Assembly: GCF_030272615.1 (NCBI RefSeq)
Contig: NC_081406.1
Span: 477,802,900 to 477,866,899, forward strand
Source: Cryptomeria japonica
Lineage: Eukaryota; Streptophyta; Pinopsida; Cupressales; Cupressaceae
Length of the DNA: 64,000 nt
Direction: 5' to 3'
Within the stretch, counting starts at the first letter, position 1. Every line of letters starts with the position of its first letter. The notes below the pieces were generated by a model, which saw only the letters and a program-made list of their open reading frames with translations, searched no databases and was not told where the DNA came from. Positions 47,736 through 58,062 of the stretch are shown here, in pieces. The translations under genes and the position numbers were made by a program.

Positions 47736-49143
47736 ATTTCAAATTACCATTATTGACAATAGAATTAATAATCTATTCTAATGTAATAGGGGGTACAATT
47801 GTGTAATTACCTTGAAGTGTTCCTGACTTTAATGCCTCATCAAGGTCAGATTTTGGTTTCTTGTTGGATCTAGTTCTATCGGATGGTTTCTCCTTAGGAG
47901 ATTTTGCCTTTACTTCTCTTGTTGTGTCATCTGATTTCGTTTCTTATTTATCAACCACCACAAATCTGACCAGATGGATTAACTAGTGATTTAGGCTTTA
48001 GAGGTTGAGAAATGGGAGCAGTACCTCTGGTTCTATCTTTAAGCTTAGGAACTGTTTTTGGTTCTTTCTTCACTCTTGTCAGTTGCCCTTCAAAGGTAAT
48101 GTTTTTCTCTCTAGCTTTCTGGGCAACTTCTTTTGATATCCCCATACATTCTACAAAAGCTTCAACCTCTTTCCAGACCTTCTTCTAAATGATTGGTCTC
48201 TTAAACTGATGATGAAGTTTAAGGCTCTTCTCCTTGTAGGTTTCTAACCTTTCTTCATTAGTGTCCACCAGTTGGCTCAACAAATGTTGCGCATATAGTT
48301 CCAATATTTGTTCATCAACCCCATAGCCCATTGGTAGAATCCATGAAGTTTGGGGCTCCATTGCTTCCATCAAGAACTGATTGGTGTCAACCATAAATAT
48401 ATGGTGTCAAAATATTTTTCCACAATAGACTTCACGATTCTCTCCCTCTCATGCATTTCCTCCTAAAAGTTCTTGAAATATCCCCATAGATTCTTGTTTC
48501 GGGCTTTGGAGTCACTGGAGCTATAGAGATTCTCTCAAATCTACATTCCCATAGGCCTATCAAATGCCCACTATACTAGACCAACTTTTAGAATCTCATT
48601 CTTGAAATAGAAGAATTTGCATAGAAGTAGGGTACCATATTTGAAGGGGTGCTTCTTGTTTTATTTGATCTTCTTCATATTCTTGATGAGCTCACTTCTG
48701 AGCAACTTGCAAAATCATATTTCTTATTCTCTCTTAACATCTCATATGCAGCGTAGACTACAGTACCAGATATAGAGTTCATTCAAATGGAGTAATAAAT
48801 CTTATAGCCTATAATTATAGATGAAAATTGGATGTCATCCTCTAAGATGTCATCAATATTCATTGCTCTTTTATCAAAATTTGACTTGGTTGCATTGGTT
48901 ACAATGTCATTCTTCACTATTTTCATTGATAACAATGGACTGAATGCACACAACCCTATTAATGCTTGAATAACACCTTTAGTGATCTTATGTGGCTTAT
49001 CCAACCACATGAATTCATCATGAACATGGCTCAGAATATACCATATCCACTCATGTTCATATGCCATCAGAAACTTCACAAATTGAGCAAAACCCTTGTT
49101 TTCCAATTCTTGAAATTCAGTTTTCAACATGGAACTTTGATTG
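47736..49143 (-). pseudogene. E6 ORF2, middle part
   Basis: The minus strand reads HVHDEFMWLDKPHKITKGVI, aligning with FHDDFMCLEEKPFKITKEII of E1. Further on it reads VDTNQFLMEAMEPQTSWILP followed by MGY, aligning with VDTDYCYVNAVEPRTQSLPP and MGY of E1. A basic linker (KKEPKTVPKLKDRTRG) follows. Frames change at least once near 48780-48400 and stops are present. The right end is cut by a solo LTR and the left end by E5. Confidence 0.65.
49064..49130 (-). other. E6 ORF2 block beside the solo LTR
   Basis: The residues immediately left of the LTR (MLKTEFQELENKGFAQFVKF) align with the E1 segment around HIKVKGLTEAL and WVKFVL. This shows that ORF2 was continuous before the LTR landed. Confidence 0.5.
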
Positions 49144-50470
49144 TGTTGGCAGCAACAATGTAGGAAAACTAATAGGGGGGGTTAATCAGTTTTCACCAAA
49201 CTCAAACAGATTAATCTTAACTTTAGATATGATCAAGAAAAATAATAGAAAAGATAAACACCACATCAACAACACACATAACACATGTATTTTTGACATT
49301 GAAAACCCGGTCAAGGGAAAAACAATGGTGGGAACCTACCCACAATACAATGATACTCTATAGTAGTATGTGTAAATATTACAATGGGGAATGCACATGC
49401 ATTCAAGCACACTGTGTAGAGCTCACTAATAAAAAACAACAAAGGGATACAACCCTAGGAAGACTCAGTACCTTACAGAAATCATACAACAATTTGGATT
49501 ACATGATCTGAAAGAATAGCATCTCCAAATGCTTGATTATAGTTTTGGCTAAGCACACTGTCTACATAGCAACACTTCTCTTTTCTTCTCCACTACCACA
49601 AGATTAGTTCACTTGTTCACACATACATTACTCTCCTAGATCATATATACAATCAGAGACATACATCTTACATGATTATAACTTATTTATACAAATCATC
49701 AACCTTAGCCTCAAGGTCGGCTCAACACATAAGACCTAATTACAAAATTACACCACATGATATATAAATCCATATGTGGACCAATACAATGTTGGCAAGG
49801 ACATAGCATGGATCCAAATCGGATCCTCAAACATGAAACATTGCCAAGTATCTTTTCAAGCTCATCCGCAACACGCAACAACCATTGGGTCGGCCAAAAG
49901 TCATATAACACGAAAAATACCATTGGACCAATAAAATCTTCAATAACGCACACCACGATCAATGTGGACCACTAAAATGCATAGAACACAATCAGAGAGA
50001 ATCAACAAGCAACGTGAATTCCACCACAATGACTGCAACAACTCGGACAACAAGAATATTTCATCATCAAAGCTTAAGAACACCAACAACAAACTAAAAG
50101 ATATGCTTGTGAAGTTCCAAATCATGAACCATCCTAAATAAGGACACACATGAACGTCCCAAACATTCTCCAAAATCCACACAACATAAGAAATCAATTT
50201 CAAAGAAATAAATCTAGAAACCACAACTCTACAATACAGAACCAACAGAAAAAGCAATCATCACACCGAATCACATAACTCGACCAAATCACCTTTCAAA
50301 ACACTGAAACTCATACGAAATCAACTAGAGATAAGTATCTCAAAACCCATTAATCTGCACTAGCATATCTACAACCAATCCAACTCAATGCAACAAATTA
50401 ATTCTTTGCAATACAAGAATGTGTTGACATCAATGACATCAACACACTCCAACAACTCTAATATCCAACA
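49144..50470 (-). repeat. Solo LTR inside E6 ORF2
   Basis: On the minus strand it starts TGTTGGATATTAGAG at 50470 and ends CTGCCAACA. It resembles the E6 LTR (shared phrases such as GAATGCACATGCATTCA and AGAGCTCACT). The E6 coding sequence resumes on both sides. The flanks GATTG (49139-49143) and GATCA (50471-50475) agree at three of five bases. Confidence 0.7.
49164..49194 (-). other. U5 hairpin, solo LTR (one mismatch)
   Basis: GAAAACTAA (49164-49172) pairs with TCAGTTTTC (49186-49194) apart from one mismatch; the loop is C-rich on the minus strand. Confidence 0.5.
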
Positions 50471-50702
50471 GATCAGATAACCAGTTATTGAAAAGATTTA
50501 GCAATTCGGAGCTTCCCAATTCTTCAACCAAACAATGTGTGTAAATCCTTATATCTTTGATATGCAAGACTCCGTAGGGCACAAAGGAAAAAGAAGTCTT
50601 TGGATTATCCTCCATCAAAATGAATGGGTTATTTTCAAAGTTGGGACGAGCACGCTCAATGATATTGACAACCAGAGTGGTTGCAGTACTAGATGCAGCC
50701 AT
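50471..50702 (-). pseudogene. E6 ORF2, N-terminal part
   Basis: The ATG at 50702 opens MAASSTATTL, and the family motif DIRIYTHCLVEELG lies at 50514-50555. It runs to NWLSD, where the solo LTR intervenes. The order and spacing match E1 and E4. Confidence 0.65.
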
Positions 50703-51142
50703 TCTTACAAATTCAAATTTCAAATTTCAACTGAAAGAGGTTTTTCATTGATAAATACCTTTGCTATTAGATTAGGTTTACTCACCAAATCTCTTTGAAA
50801 ATAAATAGCACCAAATTTCTCTTGTTCTCCTTCTTCGCAAAGCTCTCTATACTTCTTCTTTTCAATTGCAAAGTGAGAAATGAAGAGGGAAAGTTACCTT
50901 TTATTTGTTGCATACCCAGTTTATTACTGTAATAAATGCACTCTACCTTAATTCTTCCAGATACTCTATATCTGTCATAAATTCTTCACAAAATCTTTAA
51001 ATAGGTTCAAATTTTCTAGAAATCTACCACAAACATTTGCAATCATAAATACTTCTGCAACCTACAAAAAATAGGTACAAATCTTCAAACAGGGGGCTCA
51101 AAAGATTTGCATTATAACTCCCCCAAGGCTAAATGCCTAGGT
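50703..51142 (-). other. E6 spacer between gag and ORF2
   Basis: Noncoding; the same arrangement as in E1 and E4. Confidence 0.5.
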
Positions 51143-52433
51143 TTAATTACCAGATGTAGTTCCAGCACCGGAATCAGGTGTGGACCCACTTCTTGCCTCT
51201 GAATCAGTCTTCTTAACCCATGTCTTCTTCATCTAATCTTTGATTTCCTCAACTTTTCCTTTCTCCTTCTCATCTGGCTTCTCATTCTCGTTCTTGTCTT
51301 TCTGACTTCTCTTATTCACATTTATGCTTCTACAATACTTAGCAATGTGATCAGATTTGTTGCAAGCATAGCAAACAACATTTCTTTGCATAGGTCTAAA
51401 ATTCATCTGATTTCTTTTTGATCTGAATTGACTAGAACATGTCCAAACATACCACATGTATAACTTTGACATTTATATTATCTTGAAAGTTATTTATCAT
51501 ACTTCAGCATACATTTTCCTTATGACCATACTTATTGCATTTGAAAAATTGACTGATAAAAGATGGACCATTATTGATCATCCTATTTCACCATTGAATA
51601 GCCATATAACCAAATTTGTCACAAACAAAACAATTACCATTGAATTTATGAGCATTAGGTTGCCTTCTCGAAGGCTTTATTGAGTTGTTCTTCTATTGTT
51701 GAGTCTTAGGATTGCTTTGACCAGACCCTGAGCTTTCCCCTTTCTCATATCCAAGACCTTGAGTTTCATTAGGATTCTTCTAATTAGCAATCATTTCATC
51801 AAGCTTAGTTAAATTGATCTGTAATTTCTCCTTGTATTCATTTGCAACATTAGGATCATCTATAATAATACTGATATGTCTTTCAATATCTTCCTCATGT
51901 TGTCTAGCATCTCATAAGTCAAGCTTCATTTGTCCATTCTCACTCTCAAGTCTGCAACAATCTTCAAATTTGTCTTTCAAGAACTGAGCAAGATTTTCTT
52001 CATTCTTCTTCCTTTCTTCAATCTCTTTTGTCAATCTCATCACAATAGCTTCCATTTCATACTAAGCAAGATTTTCTTCATTCTTCTTCCTTTCTTCAAT
52101 CTCTTTTGTCAATCTCATCACAATAGCTTCCATTTCATTCTTCTGGACTAGATTTACTCTAGCAAGTCTATCACATTCTTTGGTATTTTCCCTCAAGGCT
52201 TCTTCATCAATGCTCTGACTTTCCTTCTTCTTAAGCTGATCAACAATTTCCTTTCTCTTTTCACTTGATTTGTTCAACTAATCCTTCAATGTTTCAATGT
52301 ATTCTTCAACATATTTGAGATTTGTTTTTACTTGTTAGTTCTCATCTTATGCATGATCAAGATCTTCAAGAGAAAAAACCAACTGCTTTCTAAGACTAAC
52401 GTAATCTATTGATTCACCTTCTCGAATCAACCT
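51143..52433 (-). pseudogene. E6 gag-like coiled-coil / zinc-knuckle protein
   Basis: The minus strand opens with a coiled-coil (LRKQLVFSLEDLDHA, KSSEKRKEIVDQLKKKESQ, MRLTKEIEERKKNEENLA). A duplicated segment follows, then a stretch like E4 gag, then knuckles: CFVCDKFGYMAIQW (degenerate), CNKYGHKENVC and CYACNKSDHIAKYC (intact). No start ATG is visible near the primer site, and frames change at least once. It is the E6 counterpart of the E1 and E4 packaging protein. Confidence 0.65.
51987..52138 (-). repeat. Tandem duplication in E6 gag (74 identical bp, period 78)
   Basis: 51987-52060 is repeated exactly at 52065-52138. The 78-bp period keeps the frame, but the linker adds a stop codon. It duplicates the coiled-coil segment MRLTKEIEERKKNEENLA. 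Confidence 0.9.
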
Positions 52434-52467
52434 CAAGCTGTTAGGCTTCTTCTAAGGAACTAGGCTC

Positions 52468-52479
52468 TGATACCAATTT
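52468..52479 (-). other. E6 primer-binding site
   Basis: The minus strand reads TTGGTATCAGAGCC, a perfect core for the tRNA-Met type site, a few bases after the LTR end. Confidence 0.75.
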
Positions 52480-52492
52480 TTTTGAATCAAGA

Positions 52493-52521
52493 AACACTGA
52501 GAGAGGGGGTGAATCAGTGTT
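52493..52521 (-). other. U5 hairpin, E6 LTR
   Basis: AACACTGA (52493-52500) pairs perfectly with TCAGTGTT (52514-52521). Confidence 0.65.
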
Positions 52522-52812
52522 CTACAATTTTTAACTTTGGCTATATGTCCTCTAAACCACTTAATGTATATGAAATAAATTAAAGTGTAAAAACAAAAAG
52601 AAAAGATCAGGAACACCATAACACCAATATTTTTTACATGGAAACCCAGTTAAGGGAAAAACCATAGTGAGATTCAAACCCACAATATTAGTACTCTGTT
52701 AAAAGTTTAAAGATATTACATAGAGAGAATGCACATGCATTCATGCACACTGCCTAGAGCTCACTGCTCAATGTTTACTATAAGGGATACAATCCAGAAG
52801 GCTCACTGAGAT

Positions 52813-52960
52813 TACAATGAAGTTTGAACTATGAATTAGCATAAAAAATGCTTGGATATAGTTCTGATTAAGCACAAAACATATTCTACAATGAAGTTTG
52901 AACTATGAATTAGCATAAAAAATGCTTGGATATAGTTCTGATTAAGCACAAAACATATTC
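52813..52960 (-). repeat. 74-bp tandem duplication in E6 LTR
   Basis: 52813-52886 is repeated without visible change at 52887-52960. The solo LTR of the same family has a single copy. Confidence 0.9.
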
Positions 52961-53807
52961 TTACTCTGTTCTACAATACTGCTCTGTTCTAATATTTTGC
53001 AACATACCAGAGCACTAATCTTCATAGGTTGTGCACATGAAACTGTGTATAATCTCTCATACACATATACCACACAATAATCGATATCCAAAATGATTAA
53101 ATAAACCTATCTTATATATCTGCATCACCGATTTAGGTCACCACCATGTCAGCTTCAAGAGTATGGCATAAAAGATGAAACATGTACACAAGTCAGCTCA
53201 ATTTTATCTAAAAACAACTAAGCGAACCAAAACAAAATGTCCACATGCTTCCCAAAGGTCGTATTACCAACCTTGAACACACAAACAATCACCAAAAATC
53301 AATTTGCAAGATCCACAAAATGAATTAACACATGTTTCCATAGATAAGCATTATTATTGCCAAAATATGATTGCCAGGTCTTCTAACTTACATAAAAATT
53401 ATCACTGGAGGCCACAAACATGGAATAAGGAAAATTACATGTCTATAAAATTTCCCCAAAATCCACAAAACATAATACTCAACCAACATAATCTGCCAAT
53501 CAAAACACTATACACTCTGTGGGATACCCTGTTCTCACCGAACCTCACCAATATTTGATCAATCTTCAATCAATCTTTCAGAATGATGAAAACATGAGCT
53601 ATGGATGCTAATTATGATATTATTTGGTGTCTCTTTCCAATACATTTATCAATTTAAACCTTGAACTTTCACGAATTAGTCTATCCTTTTGTTTGGGGTT
53701 AAAATGAAATGGGCAATTCCCTATTACAAAATAATTAGCAATATTAGAAAACCATGGAGACTAAATGGATATAGTAAATAAGTGTTCATCTTATAATGAT
53801 TATAAGA

Positions 53808-54134
53808 TAAACATTCCTACAATAGTAACAACCATCTTATAATTTGACTAGCTACAACAGCTTTGTTCATTAAATACCTTATGGCTGCATGATCAATATG
53901 AACAAAAACTTTATAACCACTGATATAATGTCTAAATTTACCAATTGCATAAACCACGAGTAAGAATTACTTCTCAATTGCTGTATAGTTCCTTTTTGTG
54001 GGGCTCAAATATTTGTTGACATAATAAATAGCATGCATTGCTCCATTTTCATCTTTTTATCCCAAAACTGCTCCAATGGCTAAGATGGAGGCATCTACAT
54101 GTATGTGAAATGGTTCTCCCCAAATAGGTCCTCT
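53808..54134 (-). pseudogene. Gypsy reverse transcriptase/RNase H fragment
   Basis: The minus strand reads PIWGEPFHIHVDASILAIGA, then YYVNKYLSPTKRNYTAIEK, FRHYISGYKVF and IDHAAIRYLMNK. This is the RNase H domain that follows Ty3/Gypsy reverse transcriptase; the Asp of HVDAS, the Glu of AIEK and the Asp of IDHA occupy the catalytic places. At least two in-frame stops. Its upstream part is cut off at 54134 by an LTR. Confidence 0.75.
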
Positions 54135-56604
54135 TGTCACTCAAATTGCACCCATAATGCACAAGCTGAAAACTAAAGAAACTTGGTGACACATGGGATA
54201 ATTCTCAGGCCTGTGGGTTGCCTATAGTGAGAATTAACCTCTAGATGAAGGGTTGGTTCCCTGTGAATAACTATAAATTCTTTACCAAGAAAAGGGATAG
54301 GAAAACTAAAAATGAAAATAGAATGACTTTGCAAATGCTAAACTAAGGTGAAGCATCAATATGATATCTCAAAATGACAAAAATACACTCCTAAAAGCAC
54401 CAATCTACACAAATAGACTTCTGGTTCATAGCACATAAATATTTTATGCAAAGGATTTAAAATTCAAGAAATTGAAAGGAAAGAAAAACTTTCACAATCA
54501 ACCAAATGAACCAATGTATCACAATGCACAACCTGTGACTTACAAATGAGATAGAAAATTTAAAGGTTATCTAGACAATAACACAATAAAATAGCTCTCA
54601 ATCATGAATAAGAAAATGAACTCCAAAAATATAAGGCATAAGTTGATAATTTTTTTCAAGTATTCTGTCATAAAAGTGCACAGGAGATACAAGAACATAT
54701 TCTCTGCTAACACCAGCAAGAAAATGATCAAGAACTAGTGAAGAAAGATAAAACTTCTTCACTTTATACAAAAACCTTCCAAAGAGTAGAGGAAAGATGA
54801 CTCAAGATGAACTCCCACTAAAAATATCTTTTCTGAAAAATTGATCCTCGAGTAGAAATAAAAAAGCCACCAAAATAGGCTAAAAATCATGAGAAAAACT
54901 CATTCAAACTTGCTCTCAAGCTTACATTGAACCCCAAACTGCCTGATGACTTCTCCTCATTTCGCGCTAAGTCCACCTAGATACTACCTTGCTAGCCACT
55001 GGATCGCCACTTCACCTTAGCACTTTAGACTAGACCCACCTCTTCCTAGGCTCACCTTGTCACTAAGTCATGATGGATAACCCAGCGAGTTATTTCCCAT
55101 CGTGACATAGCGACAGGTTTCAGATCATCTTAGACTTGCATGACTCTTATCTCACCTAGGCACTCGCCCTTTTTCGCACATGCTTTGTCACCAAGTCGTA
55201 GGGGATAACTGGCGAGCCTCTTTCCATCACGGTATAGCAACAACCGTTGGATCTTTTGCATCACCATCCAATCTTCCTTGATCTACCTGACCTTTACCTT
55301 GGTTGATCTGCTCCCTTCTGACGCGTGTCACCATGTGTTAGCCACTGGTTCACTCATGGATCCACCCATCCTATCACCTAAACCTACCATGTGTCTTTGG
55401 TTTTGTTGGCTTGTTCGATATTATTCTTTCGGCCAAACTTCCTCCCTCGGTGAGTTGTTCACATGTCTCATCGATACAATAGTTTCATCAAAACTTTTAT
55501 TTTATCGACGGGACTAGTTCTGATTTCTTCGATGTACATTATGTTGATGGAACTGATTCTTTTGGTCAATCCTTTAAGAGATCCATCGCACCAAGGTCTA
55601 TTCGATAAGTCACTATTTGGTTTGTCTATGCATCCAGCTGGCCACTATCTAGGTGCCACCTATCTACCACCTGTCCTTGGTCTTATACCCTCTGCTCTGC
55701 CACATGACACCCCCTGATTGGCTTCGGGGTCCCTGTCCTAACACCTTAGCACGACCTCACTAACCATTGAAATGAAGCTCTCCATAACCGTCTGCCTTAA
55801 CTGCTTTCATTAGCTGTTGGCCATACTCCACCGCTAGTGGTTTGTCGCCATGTCGCAAGGAATAATCATCGCAGACCTTTATGTTGTGGTATAGCAACCA
55901 CCATCGGATCATCTGCGATCACTGTCCGATCTGCCTGACTTGCTCGACCTTTAATTTCTTCTCGCTAGCCTACCATAAAATTTAGATTCCTTGAGATGTG
56001 TGTGCATGCGGGGTCTACTAGGCCATGAGCCACTTCTTGCCAAAATCCCTTAAGCTTTGACACTATAGTTATATGTGTTCTTATATTTAAATACGATAAA
56101 ATCCCTCTACACTGCCAATGTGGGATAAATGCTTTCCCTTGAAAGTTCATTTCTTTTGTAAACCCAACTTGGCACCGAGGTAAAAAAATGCCTTACACAG
56201 GCCGATTGCATTTTTTTTTAAGTTTCTTTTACCTTACATCAGCCATACAGGGGATTTGGCGATGCACTTGCCAAATGAATTTGCCTGAAGGTTTTAATAG
56301 CCACACCATTCTTGAAAGTGCAATGGAGCATGAATATCTCTGTGATCTATTTATCTTTGTAACACCCATCTCCATCAGCATGTTGGACTCAACCCTCATG
56401 GGAGACACATTTTAACCCTGATGTTGTATTTTACTTTTCCTGTATCTGCACATGAAGCAAACAAGTTAAAAAAAATAGTGCATATTTGATTTCTTGTTGA
56501 TGATTTGACCTGATATTTGCCGATTTGCTTGACACTTTTCAATATGAATGAAAGCAAGGCCTCATTAGGCCACCAAATTTAGCATGTTAAAAAATTTGGT
56601 AACA
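54135..56604 (+). repeat. Gypsy-type 5' LTR
   Basis: It starts TGTCACTCAAATTGC and ends GGTAACA, directly followed by a primer site. The first 0.83 kb and the last part match the solo LTR at 34600-37964. The middle has three imperfect copies of a roughly 90-bp phrase. The element's interior is missing. Confidence 0.65.
55071..55935 (+). repeat. Three dispersed ~90-bp repeats within the LTR
   Basis: Imperfect copies at 55071-55130, 55187-55275 and 55844-55935 share GTCG, GGATAA, TTTCCATC, GGTATAGCAACAAC and, in the last two, GGATC with a CATC/GATC tail. Confidence 0.6.
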
Positions 56605-56608
56605 TTTT

Positions 56609-56626
56609 TGGCGACCTCTGCGGAGT
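56609..56626 (+). other. Primer-binding site of the 54135 LTR element
   Basis: TGGCGACCTCTGCGGAGT follows the LTR by four bases. TGGCGAC(T)CTGC-type sites are found after LTRs of plant Tat/Ogre-type Gypsy elements; the tRNA is not identified here. Confidence 0.5.
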
Positions 56627-56890
56627 GTTTGCCTGCTAAACACTATAGACCAGTCATGGCTTATCCATTGGGCTTATGGAGTCATCTCAGCCCTCTCTCC
56701 GAATTGAAATTATTGAAATTCAGCTGCTCTGCAGCATGACAACAAAACAAAACAAGAAACCTAGGAAAAAACAAGCAGTGCTGCCTAAAACAGGAACCAC
56801 AAAACTGTGCATGAGCACTTATTGAAACTCAGAACAACAAAAACAGAAAACAAAATGTGCATCGACACTTATTAACTAAAATGAAAAAAA
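56627..56890. other. Junction of two Gypsy remnants
   Basis: Noncoding. The plus-strand leader and the minus-strand 3' tail of different elements meet somewhere here; I cannot place the join. Confidence 0.3.
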
Positions 56891-57127
56891 TCAAAGGCAA
56901 GCTTTGAGATGAATCCTATTAACTGGGATTGGAAGGGTTTCACCATTCAACCTTGAAAGCTGAAAGGCATTATGCTTCTTTTTCCTAGTAATGATGTATG
57001 GGCCATCCCATATGGCATCAAATTTACTATGCTTTCTAGGCTTACTTTTTAATTCATCCCATTTCAAAACCAAATCTCCATCATTGAAAACTCTAAGAGT
57101 TGCCTTCCTGTCAAAAGTCCTCTTCAT
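56891..57127 (-). pseudogene. Gypsy integrase C-terminal domain
   Basis: 78 codons without a break: MKRTFDRKATLRVFNDGDLV, then LKWDELKSKPRKHSKFDAIW, DGPYII, SRLNGETLPIPVNRIHLK and a stop. This is the end of a Ty3/Gypsy pol of a different type from 2816-3440. The upstream integrase is missing; a minus-strand LTR piece lies there instead. Confidence 0.8.
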
Positions 57128-57179
57128 TTGAGCTTGATGATTTTAAATAGTCATTGTCGTGCCTGTGAAGTGTGTACCT

Positions 57180-58062
57180 ATTATACCTATAGCTGCAACA
57201 CAAAACAGTCAATAAATCATTATAAGCAATGGTTAGAAAATTAATCAACGAAAGATAAAACCATAGCTAATCGATCTATTGCCTCCTAGTAAATGCGAGT
57301 ATGAATTTTGCTCTCAGATTTGGTTATGAAAATTCCAGTGACTTGAATACACTTAAATGGAGGATTTAAATGATGAAGATGCATAAGCTAGCAATGATAG
57401 CATGATGAAGCTACATGATTTCATGATTATTCTAGAAAATAAGCTGGAATGAAGATGCAATTAAGCTAGGATTGAACATGATAACAATGCTAAAATGATA
57501 AACTAAGAGCTATATGACTATAGTAACAATTCTTGAATACAAATGAGATGGGATTTGGGATGGGATCCTTATTGCTCCAAAATAGGGTTTATTTATAGGA
57601 TTTCCAAGGCCAGGGGTGAGGTACTAGGAATGAACGGTCAAGATTAAGTCTGAAGATATCAATGGTGAAATTGGTGGTTGGAAAAGAGGCTAGATTAAAG
57701 GGAACAATGTCATCTCCATGGTGACAAGTGTCAAGAGGCTTCTAGAAGAGGTTGGATGAAAGGGAACACTTAGTGACAAGTGTCACAAAACTTTTCTCAT
57801 GAGAGGGTAAAGTGTTCAAGGAAAGGGGACATGGTGGTTAGGATGTGCAAGCTAGGATGGAGTTAGTTAAATCCAAGGTTAGATGGAATGAGTTAGGTTT
57901 ATAAGAGGTTAGGTTAGGTGGTTAGAAGTTAGGAGAATTTGAATTTAAAAATTCAAATAATAGGAAAAGGCTAATTAATCTCAACAACTCATAAATTGAT
58001 TTGCTTTAATTAATTAGGGGATTTAGAAGAAATGAATTTGATGATTAAATTGATGGGGGGAA
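57180..58062 (-). repeat. Gypsy LTR piece (3' LTR start of the right-hand Gypsy)
   Basis: It follows directly on the gag-protease frame and resembles 1760-2800. It has the AT-rich upstream block (58062 to about 57950) and a TATA-like box, and it breaks off near 57180 against integrase coding of another element. Confidence 0.55.
57591..57597 (-). promoter_or_regulatory. TATA-like box in the LTR piece
   Basis: The minus strand reads CCTATAAATAAACCC, equivalent to the box at 2119-2124. Confidence 0.45.

Larger units (their letters stand above)
40664..53590 (-). mobile_element. E6: pol-less gag + ORF2 element, interrupted twice
   Basis: From right to left on the minus strand: part of a 5' LTR (52483 to about 53590), primer site, gag (about 52433-51143), and ORF2 (50702 leftward). 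ORF2 is interrupted by a solo LTR (49144-50470) and by E5 (41065-47735). The 3' LTR is not found; a Gypsy LTR abuts at 40671. Gag and ORF2 both resemble those of E1 and E4. Confidence 0.65.
52483..53590 (-). repeat. E6 5' LTR (outer edge uncertain)
   Basis: The inner edge is TGAATCAAGAAACACTGAG at 52483. Internal phrases match the solo LTR at 49144-50470. I cannot find the outer terminus; the similarity fades near 53590, before Gypsy coding fragments begin. Confidence 0.6.

Noticed and set aside
55278-55717. Two overlapping plus-strand open frames of about 80 codons
   Set aside because: They have no recognisable domain and lie within an LTR; I see nothing to support a gene.
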